64,000 nt of DNA from Sulfurimonas lithotrophica (GTDB lineage Bacteria > Campylobacterota > Campylobacteria > Campylobacterales > Sulfurimonadaceae), in contig NZ_CP043617.1 of the NCBI RefSeq assembly GCF_009258225.1, forward strand, positions 1,364,001 to 1,428,000, in the 5' to 3' direction. A program made the translations under genes and the position numbers. The notes beneath the pieces were generated by a model. The model searched no databases. It was not told the DNA's origin and saw only the letters and a program-made list of their open reading frames with translations. Positions 8,937 to 16,966 of this stretch are shown here, piece by piece. Every line of letters starts with the position of its first letter. Within the stretch, counting starts at the first letter, position 1.

Positions 8937-9745
8937 TGCAGTATTTTGCAGGAATAGATATAGGCTCGACAGCCATAAAAATCGCACTCGTAGATGAAAA
9001 TAAAAATCTTGTAGCACATAAAATAAGTGCAAGCGGAAGTATGTTTTATAAATATGCAAAACAAAGTTTAAGTGAACTTTTACGTGAATATAATATTGAT
9101 GAAAGTGATTTAGTATATACGGTTGCTACGGGCTATGGCAGGAAACTTTTTAAAGAAGCAGATGAAAACATAAGTGAAATTACGGCAAATGCACTTGGAG
9201 CGAGGGCTGCTGCAAAAGATAAATGTGAGATAAAGACCATTATTAATATAGGCGGGCAAGATTCTAAAGCGATTTCACTCGATAGCGAGGGAAATGTGGT
9301 AAATTTTGCTATGAATGACAGATGTGCGGCAGGAACAGGGAAATTTTTAGACGTAGTAGCGATGAACTTAGAGCTTGAAGTCGATGAATTAGGAGAATAC
9401 CATTTTAAATCAAAGGGAACTCCTTTAGCTATTAACAGTACCTGTGCCGTATTTGCAGAATCCGAAATAATAGGTCTTCTTGGAAACGATAATTCCGTCG
9501 AAGACATAGTTGCCGGGGTACATTACTCTATAGCAAAAAGAATTATCAAACTTGTAAAGAGAGTCGGTATAAAAGAAAATATCTATTTTGACGGTGGACC
9601 TGCTCTTAATGAAGGTTTGGTTAATGCGATTGAAAATGAGCTCGGAAAAGAGATATTTATACCTGAATTTCCACAAATAACTACTTCGTACGGAGCGGCT
9701 ATTTTAGCACACGAATCTTATGAATATGAAAATAAAGCGAGATAA
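8936..9745 (+). CDS. BadF/BadG/HgdC-family ATPase (activator of the double-cubane/dehydratase-like protein)
   Basis: This 269-residue ASKHA-fold ATPase drives electrons from a reduced ferredoxin into its Fe-S partner at very low potential. Visible motifs are GIDIGSTAIK (phosphate loop 1, residues 6-15), IGGQDSKAI (105-113) and FDGGPALN (phosphate 2). The two Cys that bridge one [4Fe-4S] cluster between subunits are present in NDRCAAGTG (C130) and NSTCAVF (C170). Its ATG overlaps the stop of the partner gene by one base, so the two are translationally coupled. The domain is complete and of normal length. Confidence 0.92.
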   Translation: MQYFAGIDIGSTAIKIALVDENKNLVAHKISASGSMFYKYAKQSLSELLREYNIDESDLVYTVATGYGRKLFKEADENISEITANALGARAAAKDKCEIKTIINIGGQDSKAISLDSEGNVVNFAMNDRCAAGTGKFLDVVAMNLELEVDELGEYHFKSKGTPLAINSTCAVFAESEIIGLLGNDNSVEDIVAGVHYSIAKRIIKLVKRVGIKENIYFDGGPALNEGLVNAIENELGKEIFIPEFPQITTSYGAAILAHESYEYENKAR

Positions 9746-9748
9746 TTA

Positions 9749-12700
9749 ATGTTTAACAAGGTGCTTAAATTTTTTATTGAAAACTATAAAATAAATTATA
9801 CGTTATTTTTTCTAATTTTTGCACTTGGAATATATGCATACAACCATATACCAAAAGAGATATCCCCTACGATTGAACCAAATTCTGTATCTATAAGAGG
9901 CTCTTACAACGGGGCTTCGGTTGATACTCTTAATACAATGGCCGTTCAAGAGATAGAAGATGAAGTAAAAAATATAATCGGTGTGGATAATATAACATCC
10001 GTTATTTCTCCGGGTAGATTTACCGTAATACTTGAACTGCAAAAAGGTGTAAACAAAACAAACTTTGTAAGAGACGTTGAAGATGCGCTGGCACTTATAA
10101 GACAAAATTTACCAAGTGATATGGATGATCCGGTAATTAGAGGAGTACCACATTCAAGAAGCATCATGCATGTATCTATGTTATCTTCCGAAGTACCAAG
10201 AAGTGAGCTAAAAAAGTTATCCAAAAAATTTAAAAGCAGACTTCTTTCCATAAAAGATGTATCTGATGTCACTATATTCGGAGACTCCGATCTTTTTTAT
10301 GAAGTATTGATAGATGAAAAAAAAGTAAATGCTTATAATCTGTCTTTAGACGATACCGTAAGAATATTTTCTGAAATCTCCTATATATTTCCTTTGGGAA
10401 TGATAGACAATGCCAAAGAACAATACTATATATCTTTACAAAACGATAAAAAAATTTCCGAACAGTTTGAAAATACGATTATTAATATTAACGACCAACA
10501 GATTGCCATAAAAGATATTGCAAAAGTAAAAAAACGTTATGAAGATTCATCAACTCTTGCGAGCATGAACGGAAGCAATTCTATAACACTTGCAGTATCT
10601 CAAAATCCAAAAGGCGATGCTATTTTAATAGCAAAAAAAATTAAAAAACTTATCTCTGATATGAGTATTAAAGGTGTTGAATTTAATATAAGAATGGATA
10701 AATCCACAGTTATAAAAGACAGACTTAACATTGTAATATCAAATATCTTATTTGGCATTATTTTAATAACACTTTTAACGGCTATACTGATAAATATACG
10801 CATAGCTTTTATAATAGCGTTAGGAATACCTACTTCATTTGTAATAGGTGCTATATATTTTTACTTTACGGGACATAGCATCAATGTAAACTCACTTATA
10901 GGTGTACTAATTGCTATAGGTATCATAGTTGACGATGCTATAGTGGTAAGTGAAAATATACAACAATATATTGAAAAAGGCCATTCTGCAAAAGAAGCTG
11001 CATATTTAGGTACAAAAGAGGTGGCAAAACCGGTAACCATAGCATCTTTGACTACCCTATTTTCATTTATTCCCTTACTGATGCTAAGTGGAAAACTCGG
11101 CGAGATAATACAGCTTATCCCTATTGCATTTTCCGCTTTGGTAATTGCTTCGCTGATAGAATCATTTATATTTTTACCTATTCATGCCACGCATACTCTC
11201 TCTGTAAATTCAAAAACACTCTCATGGGAGAAGGTAAATCTACTATATGCTAAAGCCTTAAAACAAATCGTAAAATATCAAAAAAGTTTTTTACTTATTT
11301 TTTTGATAATAGTACCCGCATTAATTTTTTACGGTATAAAAAGTTCAAAGTTTCAAATGTTCAAACCTTTTGATACTACGTCTATAAATATTACATTTAA
11401 AGCAAATCCTACAACTACACTTGAAGAATCTTTAAAGATTGTACAAACTTTAGAGAAAAACATTTTAGAAAATAAAGATAGATTTTTTGTAAAACACGTC
11501 AGTTCTACGGCAGGTTATAGAAGAAGTGCTACAGGCTCAGCTGAGATGTATCCATATGTCGGATATATATCTATAGAACTTCAAAAAATGAAGCCTATGA
11601 ACTTTGTCGATAAATTTATAACACCATATCTAAGTTTTTATTATGATCCAAAAGGGAGAATTAGAGACAAATCTTCACAAGATATTTCTCAAGATTTAAG
11701 AACTTGGCTAAAAGAGCAAGGCTATAAAAAAAGATTTAAACTTAGTAACCTGATGGTAGTTGAGAATAAAATGGGAAATACTAAAGCCGACATTAGAATA
11801 GGTATTGTAAGCGATGACTATAAAAAGGCACTAAAAGCAATCAATGATATTGAAGAAGCTTTTTCAAAGATAAAGGGTATTAAATATTACGGAGATAATG
11901 TAAAACTCGGCATCGATGAAGTTAAGCTAAAAGTAAATAGTTACGGTGAAGCTCTCGGTGTTACGGAAAAATATGTAGGAAACTATATATCTCAACTATA
12001 TTTATCAAAAAAAATCGGAACAATCTATGACAATAATGAACTAGTAGATGTAAAAATAAAATCCGTCAACTTTAGTAATGATTTGGAGAGTTTTAAATCT
12101 TTGCAAATCCCTTTAAAAAATAAAACATATGTCAGATTAAAAGATATATGTGAATTTAAAAAAGTACAATCATTAGAAAAACTTGTAAAAGATGACGGAA
12201 AAATAAATTTTTATGTTTTTGCAAACGTAGATCCGTCTGTTATAACTCCCGGTGAAGTAGTTGATGAAATAATTCCAATAACAAACAGACTAGAAAAAGA
12301 AGGACTTAAAATAAAGTTTAAAGGTGAAAAGGAACAAACAAAAACATTGCAAACCGAAATGGTACTGGCATCTGTTCTAGCTATTATTTTGATATTTATC
12401 TCAATACTTTATCTATTTAATTCTCTTAGGGAGACACTAATTGTTATGTCTGTTATACCATTTTCTTTGCTTGGTGTATTTATAGGTCATTATCTTATGG
12501 GGCTTAATATATCACTGCCATCTTTGATAGGTGCACTGGGACTTGCAGGAGTTATTGTAAATGATGGAATTATAATGATGGCAACACTCAATAAAGCAAC
12601 AGATAAAAACAATATATATACACTTGCTGCAAGAAGATTCAGACCAATCATTCTTACCTCAGTTACGACTATAATAGGTTTATCTTCATTGATATTTTTT

Positions 12701-12832
12701 GCAACTGCAGAGGCTGTATCTTTTCAACCACTTGCAGTTACTTTAGGTTTTGGTTTACTATGGGGTACTATTTTAAACCTGTTTTACCTGCCTACAATGT
12801 ATAATTTTTTAAAGAGTTTCAGCCATGAATAG
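9749..12832 (+). CDS. RND-superfamily efflux transporter (inner-membrane pump)
   Basis: This 1027-residue proton-driven RND pump has twelve predicted helices in the AcrB/MexB arrangement. There is one N-terminal helix (about 14-32), a large periplasmic loop, a helix block with the proton-relay pair D395-D396 in IAIGIIVDDAIVVSENI, a second periplasmic loop and a final helix block with LGLAGVIVNDGIIMMA. It is about full length for hydrophobe or metal RND pumps. It starts three bases after the ATPase stop, and its end overlaps tonB by eight bases. No adaptor or outer-membrane channel is in this operon. HlyD-like (18693) and TolC-like (14542) genes in the convergent operon may supply them. The substrate is unknown. 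Confidence 0.92.
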   Translation: MFNKVLKFFIENYKINYTLFFLIFALGIYAYNHIPKEISPTIEPNSVSIRGSYNGASVDTLNTMAVQEIEDEVKNIIGVDNITSVISPGRFTVILELQKGVNKTNFVRDVEDALALIRQNLPSDMDDPVIRGVPHSRSIMHVSMLSSEVPRSELKKLSKKFKSRLLSIKDVSDVTIFGDSDLFYEVLIDEKKVNAYNLSLDDTVRIFSEISYIFPLGMIDNAKEQYYISLQNDKKISEQFENTIININDQQIAIKDIAKVKKRYEDSSTLASMNGSNSITLAVSQNPKGDAILIAKKIKKLISDMSIKGVEFNIRMDKSTVIKDRLNIVISNILFGIILITLLTAILINIRIAFIIALGIPTSFVIGAIYFYFTGHSINVNSLIGVLIAIGIIVDDAIVVSENIQQYIEKGHSAKEAAYLGTKEVAKPVTIASLTTLFSFIPLLMLSGKLGEIIQLIPIAFSALVIASLIESFIFLPIHATHTLSVNSKTLSWEKVNLLYAKALKQIVKYQKSFLLIFLIIVPALIFYGIKSSKFQMFKPFDTTSINITFKANPTTTLEESLKIVQTLEKNILENKDRFFVKHVSSTAGYRRSATGSAEMYPYVGYISIELQKMKPMNFVDKFITPYLSFYYDPKGRIRDKSSQDISQDLRTWLKEQGYKKRFKLSNLMVVENKMGNTKADIRIGIVSDDYKKALKAINDIEEAFSKIKGIKYYGDNVKLGIDEVKLKVNSYGEALGVTEKYVGNYISQLYLSKKIGTIYDNNELVDVKIKSVNFSNDLESFKSLQIPLKNKTYVRLKDICEFKKVQSLEKLVKDDGKINFYVFANVDPSVITPGEVVDEIIPITNRLEKEGLKIKFKGEKEQTKTLQTEMVLASVLAIILIFISILYLFNSLRETLIVMSVIPFSLLGVFIGHYLMGLNISLPSLIGALGLAGVIVNDGIIMMATLNKATDKNNIYTLAARRFRPIILTSVTTIIGLSSLIFFATAEAVSFQPLAVTLGFGLLWGTILNLFYLPTMYNFLKSFSHE

Positions 12833-13523
12833 ATACTTTTCATCTTTTGTAATCAGTCTTTTTGTTTATGTTAGTTTATTTGCCGGTGCAGTAGTTTTTT
12901 TTAACAAAAACGATACTTTTTCCGATAAAGAGATAAAAAAACCTAATGTTGTCACTGTATGCATGGTAGCCCCTCAACCAAAGCTTATAAAAGAGCCTAT
13001 TAAAAAGAAGATAGTAAAAAAGAAAAAAGTTGTAAAAAAGAAAAAACCTATCAAGAAAAAAATAATAAAAAAAGAGTTACCTAAACCTTCACAATCTTTG
13101 AAAAAAGAAGAAATTATTAAAGAAAAAATCGTCAAAGAAGAAGTTGTAAAAGAACAGGTAGCTATGGAACAACCCGAAATAAAAAAAACTCAACAAGTAG
13201 TTGCAAAAGAAAAACCATATATAAATCCGGATGAAATAAAAGCGAAACAAAATCTATTTTTTACAGAACTTAGAAATAAAATCAATAAAAACAAATCATA
13301 TCCAAGACGTGCAAGAAGAAGAGGGATAGAGGGTAATGTAGAAGTTAAATTTTTTCTACAAAGTGATGGAAGTGTAAAAAGTATCGAGTTTGTATCAGGT
13401 AAAAATATCTTTAAAAAATCAGTAATAGAAGCTATAGAAAACAGCTTTCCGGTTGAAGTAGATAAAACACTATTTAGCTTTCCAAAAGAGTTTAAAATAT
13501 CTATAGAATATATATTAAGTTGA
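12825..13523 (+). CDS. tonB: TonB-family energy transducer
   Basis: This is the TonB protein that links the ExbB/ExbD motor to an outer-membrane receptor. The 232 residues comprise an N-terminal membrane anchor (about 6-25), a long Lys/Pro/Glu-rich periplasmic spacer (about 45-135, with KKKVVKKKKP-type repeats) and a C-terminal TonB domain (about 140-232) with the YPRRARRRGIEGNVEVKFFL signature. It overlaps the RND gene by eight bases. Its 3' end overlaps the convergent methyltransferase gene by nine bases, so it closes the operon that the receptor opens at 229. Confidence 0.92.
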   Translation: MNRYFSSFVISLFVYVSLFAGAVVFFNKNDTFSDKEIKKPNVVTVCMVAPQPKLIKEPIKKKIVKKKKVVKKKKPIKKKIIKKELPKPSQSLKKEEIIKEKIVKEEVVKEQVAMEQPEIKKTQQVVAKEKPYINPDEIKAKQNLFFTELRNKINKNKSYPRRARRRGIEGNVEVKFFLQSDGSVKSIEFVSGKNIFKKSVIEAIENSFPVEVDKTLFSFPKEFKISIEYILS

Positions 13524-14540
13524 TTTGTCTTTTCGAAACCTTATCATCTTAAACCTTTCGCCTAAGAAGTTGGGCATTATAAGCATTTTTGCTTTTTCCA
13601 ACTCTTGTTTATAGATTTTTTCATCTACATTTTCTTTTAACATTTCAAGTAAATCAAGTATTCCCATATCGACAAGTGCTACCATCTGCGCTTTGAATTC
13701 TATAAACTTTATACCTGCTTCCTCATATGCATCTTTGACATGCTCAAAAGTTACATCATAAGTTATATCTGTAGTACCAAAAAGCTCAGCTCTGTTTATT
13801 TGCTTACCGTTTTCATCCTCTTTTTGAAAAAAAGGTATAACATCATGTTTTTTATATACACGAAGTGAAAAGTCCGGACGTGCCTGCATCTCGCCATAAT
13901 CAAAGCTCATAAACTCAAACTTATCACAAGTTGCTTGCATCTCTTTTGCAAACTCTTCATAACCTAGAGCTATTTCACCGCGGTCTTTATGATATTTTTT
14001 AGCTTTGTTATCTACCCATTTGTTATCTACATCAAACTCTACATTATGATTATCTTCAACTCTGGCAGTTTTACCTTTATAGTAAAGTTCACAAGGAAAC
14101 GCATCAAATATCTCATTTGCTATAAAAAAAGCATTTTCACACTTTAACTCACTTAAGGATTTGTAATGTGTTAGATGCACGGCATCTGAAAAGCTTTCTT
14201 GGAAGTAGTTGCGTTGAAATTCCTGTAATTTATCAAAACGCTCTATTATTACGAACTTTAGACTCTTTAAAAGTTCAGGACGAAGTGTATATATAAACTG
14301 TACTACATCCGCTAAAAAATAACCGTGATGTGCACCAATCTCACATATTACTGCATCTTTATTCAAAAATCCTTCATCTATTAAAGAGATAATATGTTTT
14401 GCTATGCTACCTCCGAAAAAACGACTTGTACTTACAGCAGTGTAAAAATCTCCCTCTTTCCCTATTTGTTTATAAGATGCATAGTAGCCATTTTTACCAT
14501 ATAACCATTCGGTCATATATTCACTAAATTTTTTATCCAT
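13515..14540 (-). CDS. MidA/NDUFAF7-like SAM-dependent methyltransferase (DUF185)
   Basis: The 341-residue protein resembles the MidA/NDUFAF7 (COG1565) methyltransferase family, whose mitochondrial member methylates an arginine of complex I. Visible features are the N-terminal FSEYMTEWLYGKNGYY and GDFYTAVSTSRFFG signature, a SAM-binding ICEIGAHHGYFLADVV motif (about 81-96) and FIANEIFDAFPCE after it. It is the last gene of the minus-strand run that starts with hlyD, one base from the TolC gene. Its stop overlaps the opposing tonB stop by nine bases. The substrate in bacteria is not established. Confidence 0.82.
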   Translation of the reverse strand: MDKKFSEYMTEWLYGKNGYYASYKQIGKEGDFYTAVSTSRFFGGSIAKHIISLIDEGFLNKDAVICEIGAHHGYFLADVVQFIYTLRPELLKSLKFVIIERFDKLQEFQRNYFQESFSDAVHLTHYKSLSELKCENAFFIANEIFDAFPCELYYKGKTARVEDNHNVEFDVDNKWVDNKAKKYHKDRGEIALGYEEFAKEMQATCDKFEFMSFDYGEMQARPDFSLRVYKKHDVIPFFQKEDENGKQINRAELFGTTDITYDVTFEHVKDAYEEAGIKFIEFKAQMVALVDMGILDLLEMLKENVDEKIYKQELEKAKMLIMPNFLGERFKMIRFRKDKST

Positions 14541-14541
14541 T

Positions 14542-15783
14542 TTAATCTTTTTTATACATCTCGTATAGAGTCAATAATTCTAACTGTTTGTCTATCTCAT
14601 ATATCTTAAAATCTATACCTGCTATCTCATAAGAATTTCTTAGTAAATCTACATCATATTCTGTTTTATAACCCGCAGCAAACAATTCTTTAGTTTCATC
14701 AAGAAGCTTTTCGTATATATCTTTGTTTTCTATACTTAGTTGTTTTTTCTTCTCTAAGTTATCTATATTTTGCATAACTTGGTCATATATAGCACTAAGT
14801 TCACGTTTTTTATCTTCTATGACAACTTTAGATTTTAAATACTCTATGCGTGATGAAGATATATCGTCAAAAGTATTTATATCAAGTGGAATACTAGCCG
14901 TAACACCGTAATTGTATGACGTATTTTCAGCTTTATCGAAACTACCCAGTATTTTTGTTTCCGCCTGCCATGTATATCCGGCATTAAAACTTATTTTAGG
15001 AAGATATTTTGCAGTTGTTACGTCTTTGAAATAGTTATTTTTTTCTATCTCGCTTTCATTCATCTTTAAAACTATATTATTAGATAAAAAGTTTTTTTTA
15101 TCCAACAAATCAAGTCTAGGTATGGCAGCTTGTTTGTAATCCATATCGCTTAAGGCTTCAAACTTTGAGATTAAACGCTCTTTATTTGTTTCTATATCAT
15201 ATAAAGCTTGAATAACCAGGTTTCTATCGATTATTGCATTATCTAAAAAGCTGGAATCTAGTTGACCGTTTAAGTATTGTTCTTTTTTTTGTTCGAGTGC
15301 AATTTCTGCATTTTTTATTTGAAGGTTTTGACGCTCAATTTTTAAATCTATCTGCTTTATCTGCATAAGTATAGATATAGTATCTTTTACAAGTTTGCGT
15401 TTTGTAACATCAACGGATAAGTCGGCATATTTTCCACTGGCTTCTGCATACTTGATGCCGTAGTAGATTCCACCGCTTTGAAAAACAGTCTGACTCCATG
15501 AAATTGATGCACTCTCTTGATCCCATTCACTCTCTTTAGCTGCCGTAGTACCTATAGCTTCTGAATCCTGTTTGTTTTTTGAGAAAGTGTAACTCAATGA
15601 AAAAGGAGAGATCCAAGAGTCACGAAGTTTTGAACTCTCGGCTTCATTTTTTTCATAAGTATAGTCAAATTGTTTTTGCTTAGAGTCACTTATATATCCC
15701 TCTAACGACTCACTAGAGTTTTCATCTGCATAAGATATACTAGATAGAGCTAAGAGCGTTATCCAAAGATTTAAAACCTTCAT
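14542..15783 (-). CDS. TolC-like outer-membrane efflux protein
   Basis: This is an outer-membrane channel of the TolC family, predicted to form the exit duct of a tripartite pump. The protein has a signal peptide (about 1-19, ending SISYA) and long coiled-coil repeats with two similar halves, typical of this family, though at 413 residues it is slightly short. I use the ATG at 15783, five bases after GAGGA; a TTG one codon earlier is possible. The start lies inside the end of argD, giving a 44-base overlap. With the HlyD-like gene upstream and the RND gene across the junction it could make a full pump. Confidence 0.85.
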   Translation of the reverse strand: MKVLNLWITLLALSSISYADENSSESLEGYISDSKQKQFDYTYEKNEAESSKLRDSWISPFSLSYTFSKNKQDSEAIGTTAAKESEWDQESASISWSQTVFQSGGIYYGIKYAEASGKYADLSVDVTKRKLVKDTISILMQIKQIDLKIERQNLQIKNAEIALEQKKEQYLNGQLDSSFLDNAIIDRNLVIQALYDIETNKERLISKFEALSDMDYKQAAIPRLDLLDKKNFLSNNIVLKMNESEIEKNNYFKDVTTAKYLPKISFNAGYTWQAETKILGSFDKAENTSYNYGVTASIPLDINTFDDISSSRIEYLKSKVVIEDKKRELSAIYDQVMQNIDNLEKKKQLSIENKDIYEKLLDETKELFAAGYKTEYDVDLLRNSYEIAGIDFKIYEIDKQLELLTLYEMYKKD

Positions 15784-16921
15784 CAATTTCCTCTTTTGTA
15801 ATTGTAAGCGGAGGTAAAAATCTTAAAGTATTTCTACCCGCTCTTAGGACCATAACTCCATTTTCTCTTGCGGAGTTTATAATAGCCGCTAAAGTATCTG
15901 CATCTTTTACTCGTAATCCGCACATCATCCCTATGCCTACCTTTTGGGTAAATAGGTTTGTATATTTTTTATATATTTTCTCAACGGCTTTATTAAAAAG
16001 CAATGTATTAATCTCTAAATCACCGCTTTTTTTATAATCGTTTAAAATATCAATAACCGTACAAGCAGCACTAGAACTTAAATAGTTACCGCCAAATGTA
16101 GAACCGTGATCGCCTGCACCCATAACACCTTTTAGGTTTGTCATAACTACACCTATAGGTACACCGCCTCCAAGACCTTTTGCTAAAGTTATAATATCAG
16201 GCTCAATTTCATAAAGATTTGAAGCTAAAAACTCTCCCGTTCTGTAAATACCTGTTTGTACTTCATCAACTATCAAAAGTACACCTTTTTCTTTAAGCAT
16301 CTTTGCCAGTGCTTTGACTTCATCTTTATCTTGAGGCTGAACACCGCCCTCGCCTTGAACAAGTTCTATCATTACCGCACAAGTATGATCATCTATCAAA
16401 CTCTCTACATGATTCATATCATCGGCATATACAAAACCATCGGGAAAAGGTCCAAAATAGTTATGCATTGCTTCTTGTCCTGTAGCTTTTACGGTAGTTA
16501 TCGTTCTTCCGTGAAATGATTGTTTAAGCGTTATAACTTTATATCTTTTTATCTTACCGTCACGTTCACCCCATTTTCGTGCTATTTTTAAAGCACCTTC
16601 ATTTGCCTCAGCTCCACTGTTACCAAAGAAACACTGCATATCATATCCGCTCGTCTCAACAATTTTTTGTGCAGCTTTTGCTTGAGGTGCGATATTATAT
16701 AAGTTTGATATATGCGTAATATTTGATATCTGCTCTGTTATTGCGGTATTTAAAAGCTCATTTGCGTGACCGACACTGCATACACCTATACCCGATGTGA
16801 AATCTATATATTTTTTCCCGTTTACATCTTTAAGTGTTGCATTTTTACCGCTTACAAACTCGACATCTGCACGTGCATACGTCGGAAGTACATATTTTTT
16901 ATCTAAATCTTGCGTATTCAT
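15740..16921 (-). CDS. argD: Acetylornithine aminotransferase
   Basis: This PLP-dependent class III aminotransferase (393 residues) converts N-acetylglutamate semialdehyde to N-acetylornithine in arginine synthesis. Diagnostic regions are the TSGIGVCSVGH substrate loop, FFGNSGAEANEGALKIARKW, IVDEVQTGIYRTGEF (the PLP-pyridine Asp) and TLAKGLGGGVPIGV (the PLP-binding Lys). A TATAAT lies 30 bases upstream, so it may have its own promoter although it sits between pump-related genes. argB for the same pathway is at 61259. The pump neighbours probably reflect chance operon assembly rather than function. Confidence 0.93.
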   Translation of the reverse strand: MNTQDLDKKYVLPTYARADVEFVSGKNATLKDVNGKKYIDFTSGIGVCSVGHANELLNTAITEQISNITHISNLYNIAPQAKAAQKIVETSGYDMQCFFGNSGAEANEGALKIARKWGERDGKIKRYKVITLKQSFHGRTITTVKATGQEAMHNYFGPFPDGFVYADDMNHVESLIDDHTCAVMIELVQGEGGVQPQDKDEVKALAKMLKEKGVLLIVDEVQTGIYRTGEFLASNLYEIEPDIITLAKGLGGGVPIGVVMTNLKGVMGAGDHGSTFGGNYLSSSAACTVIDILNDYKKSGDLEINTLLFNKAVEKIYKKYTNLFTQKVGIGMMCGLRVKDADTLAAIINSARENGVMVLRAGRNTLRFLPPLTITKEEIDEGFKSLDNALSSI

Positions 16922-16950
16922 TATTAGCCTAATATTATTTTTTAAATTAG

Positions 16951-16956
16951 ATTATA
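16951..16956 (-). promoter_or_regulatory. -10 box of an argD promoter
   Basis: On the minus strand TATAAT stands 30 bases before the argD ATG, inside the short palindrome TTAGATTATATCTAA. The 45-base gap to the oxidoreductase gene upstream is long enough for a separate promoter. No convincing -35 element is seen, which is usual in this phylum. Confidence 0.45.
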
Positions 16957-16966
16957 TCTAAAATAA

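Noticed and set aside
7662-9745. 2-hydroxyglutaryl-CoA or benzoyl-CoA fermentation genes
   Set aside because: There is only one catalytic-type subunit, and no CoA-transferase or acyl-CoA genes adjoin it, so true dehydratase or benzoyl-CoA reductase is unlikely.
13515-13523. Overlapping stop codons of tonB and the MidA-like gene as a regulatory antisense device
   Set aside because: A nine-base tail-to-tail overlap is ordinary in compact genomes and shows no hairpin or extended antisense region.
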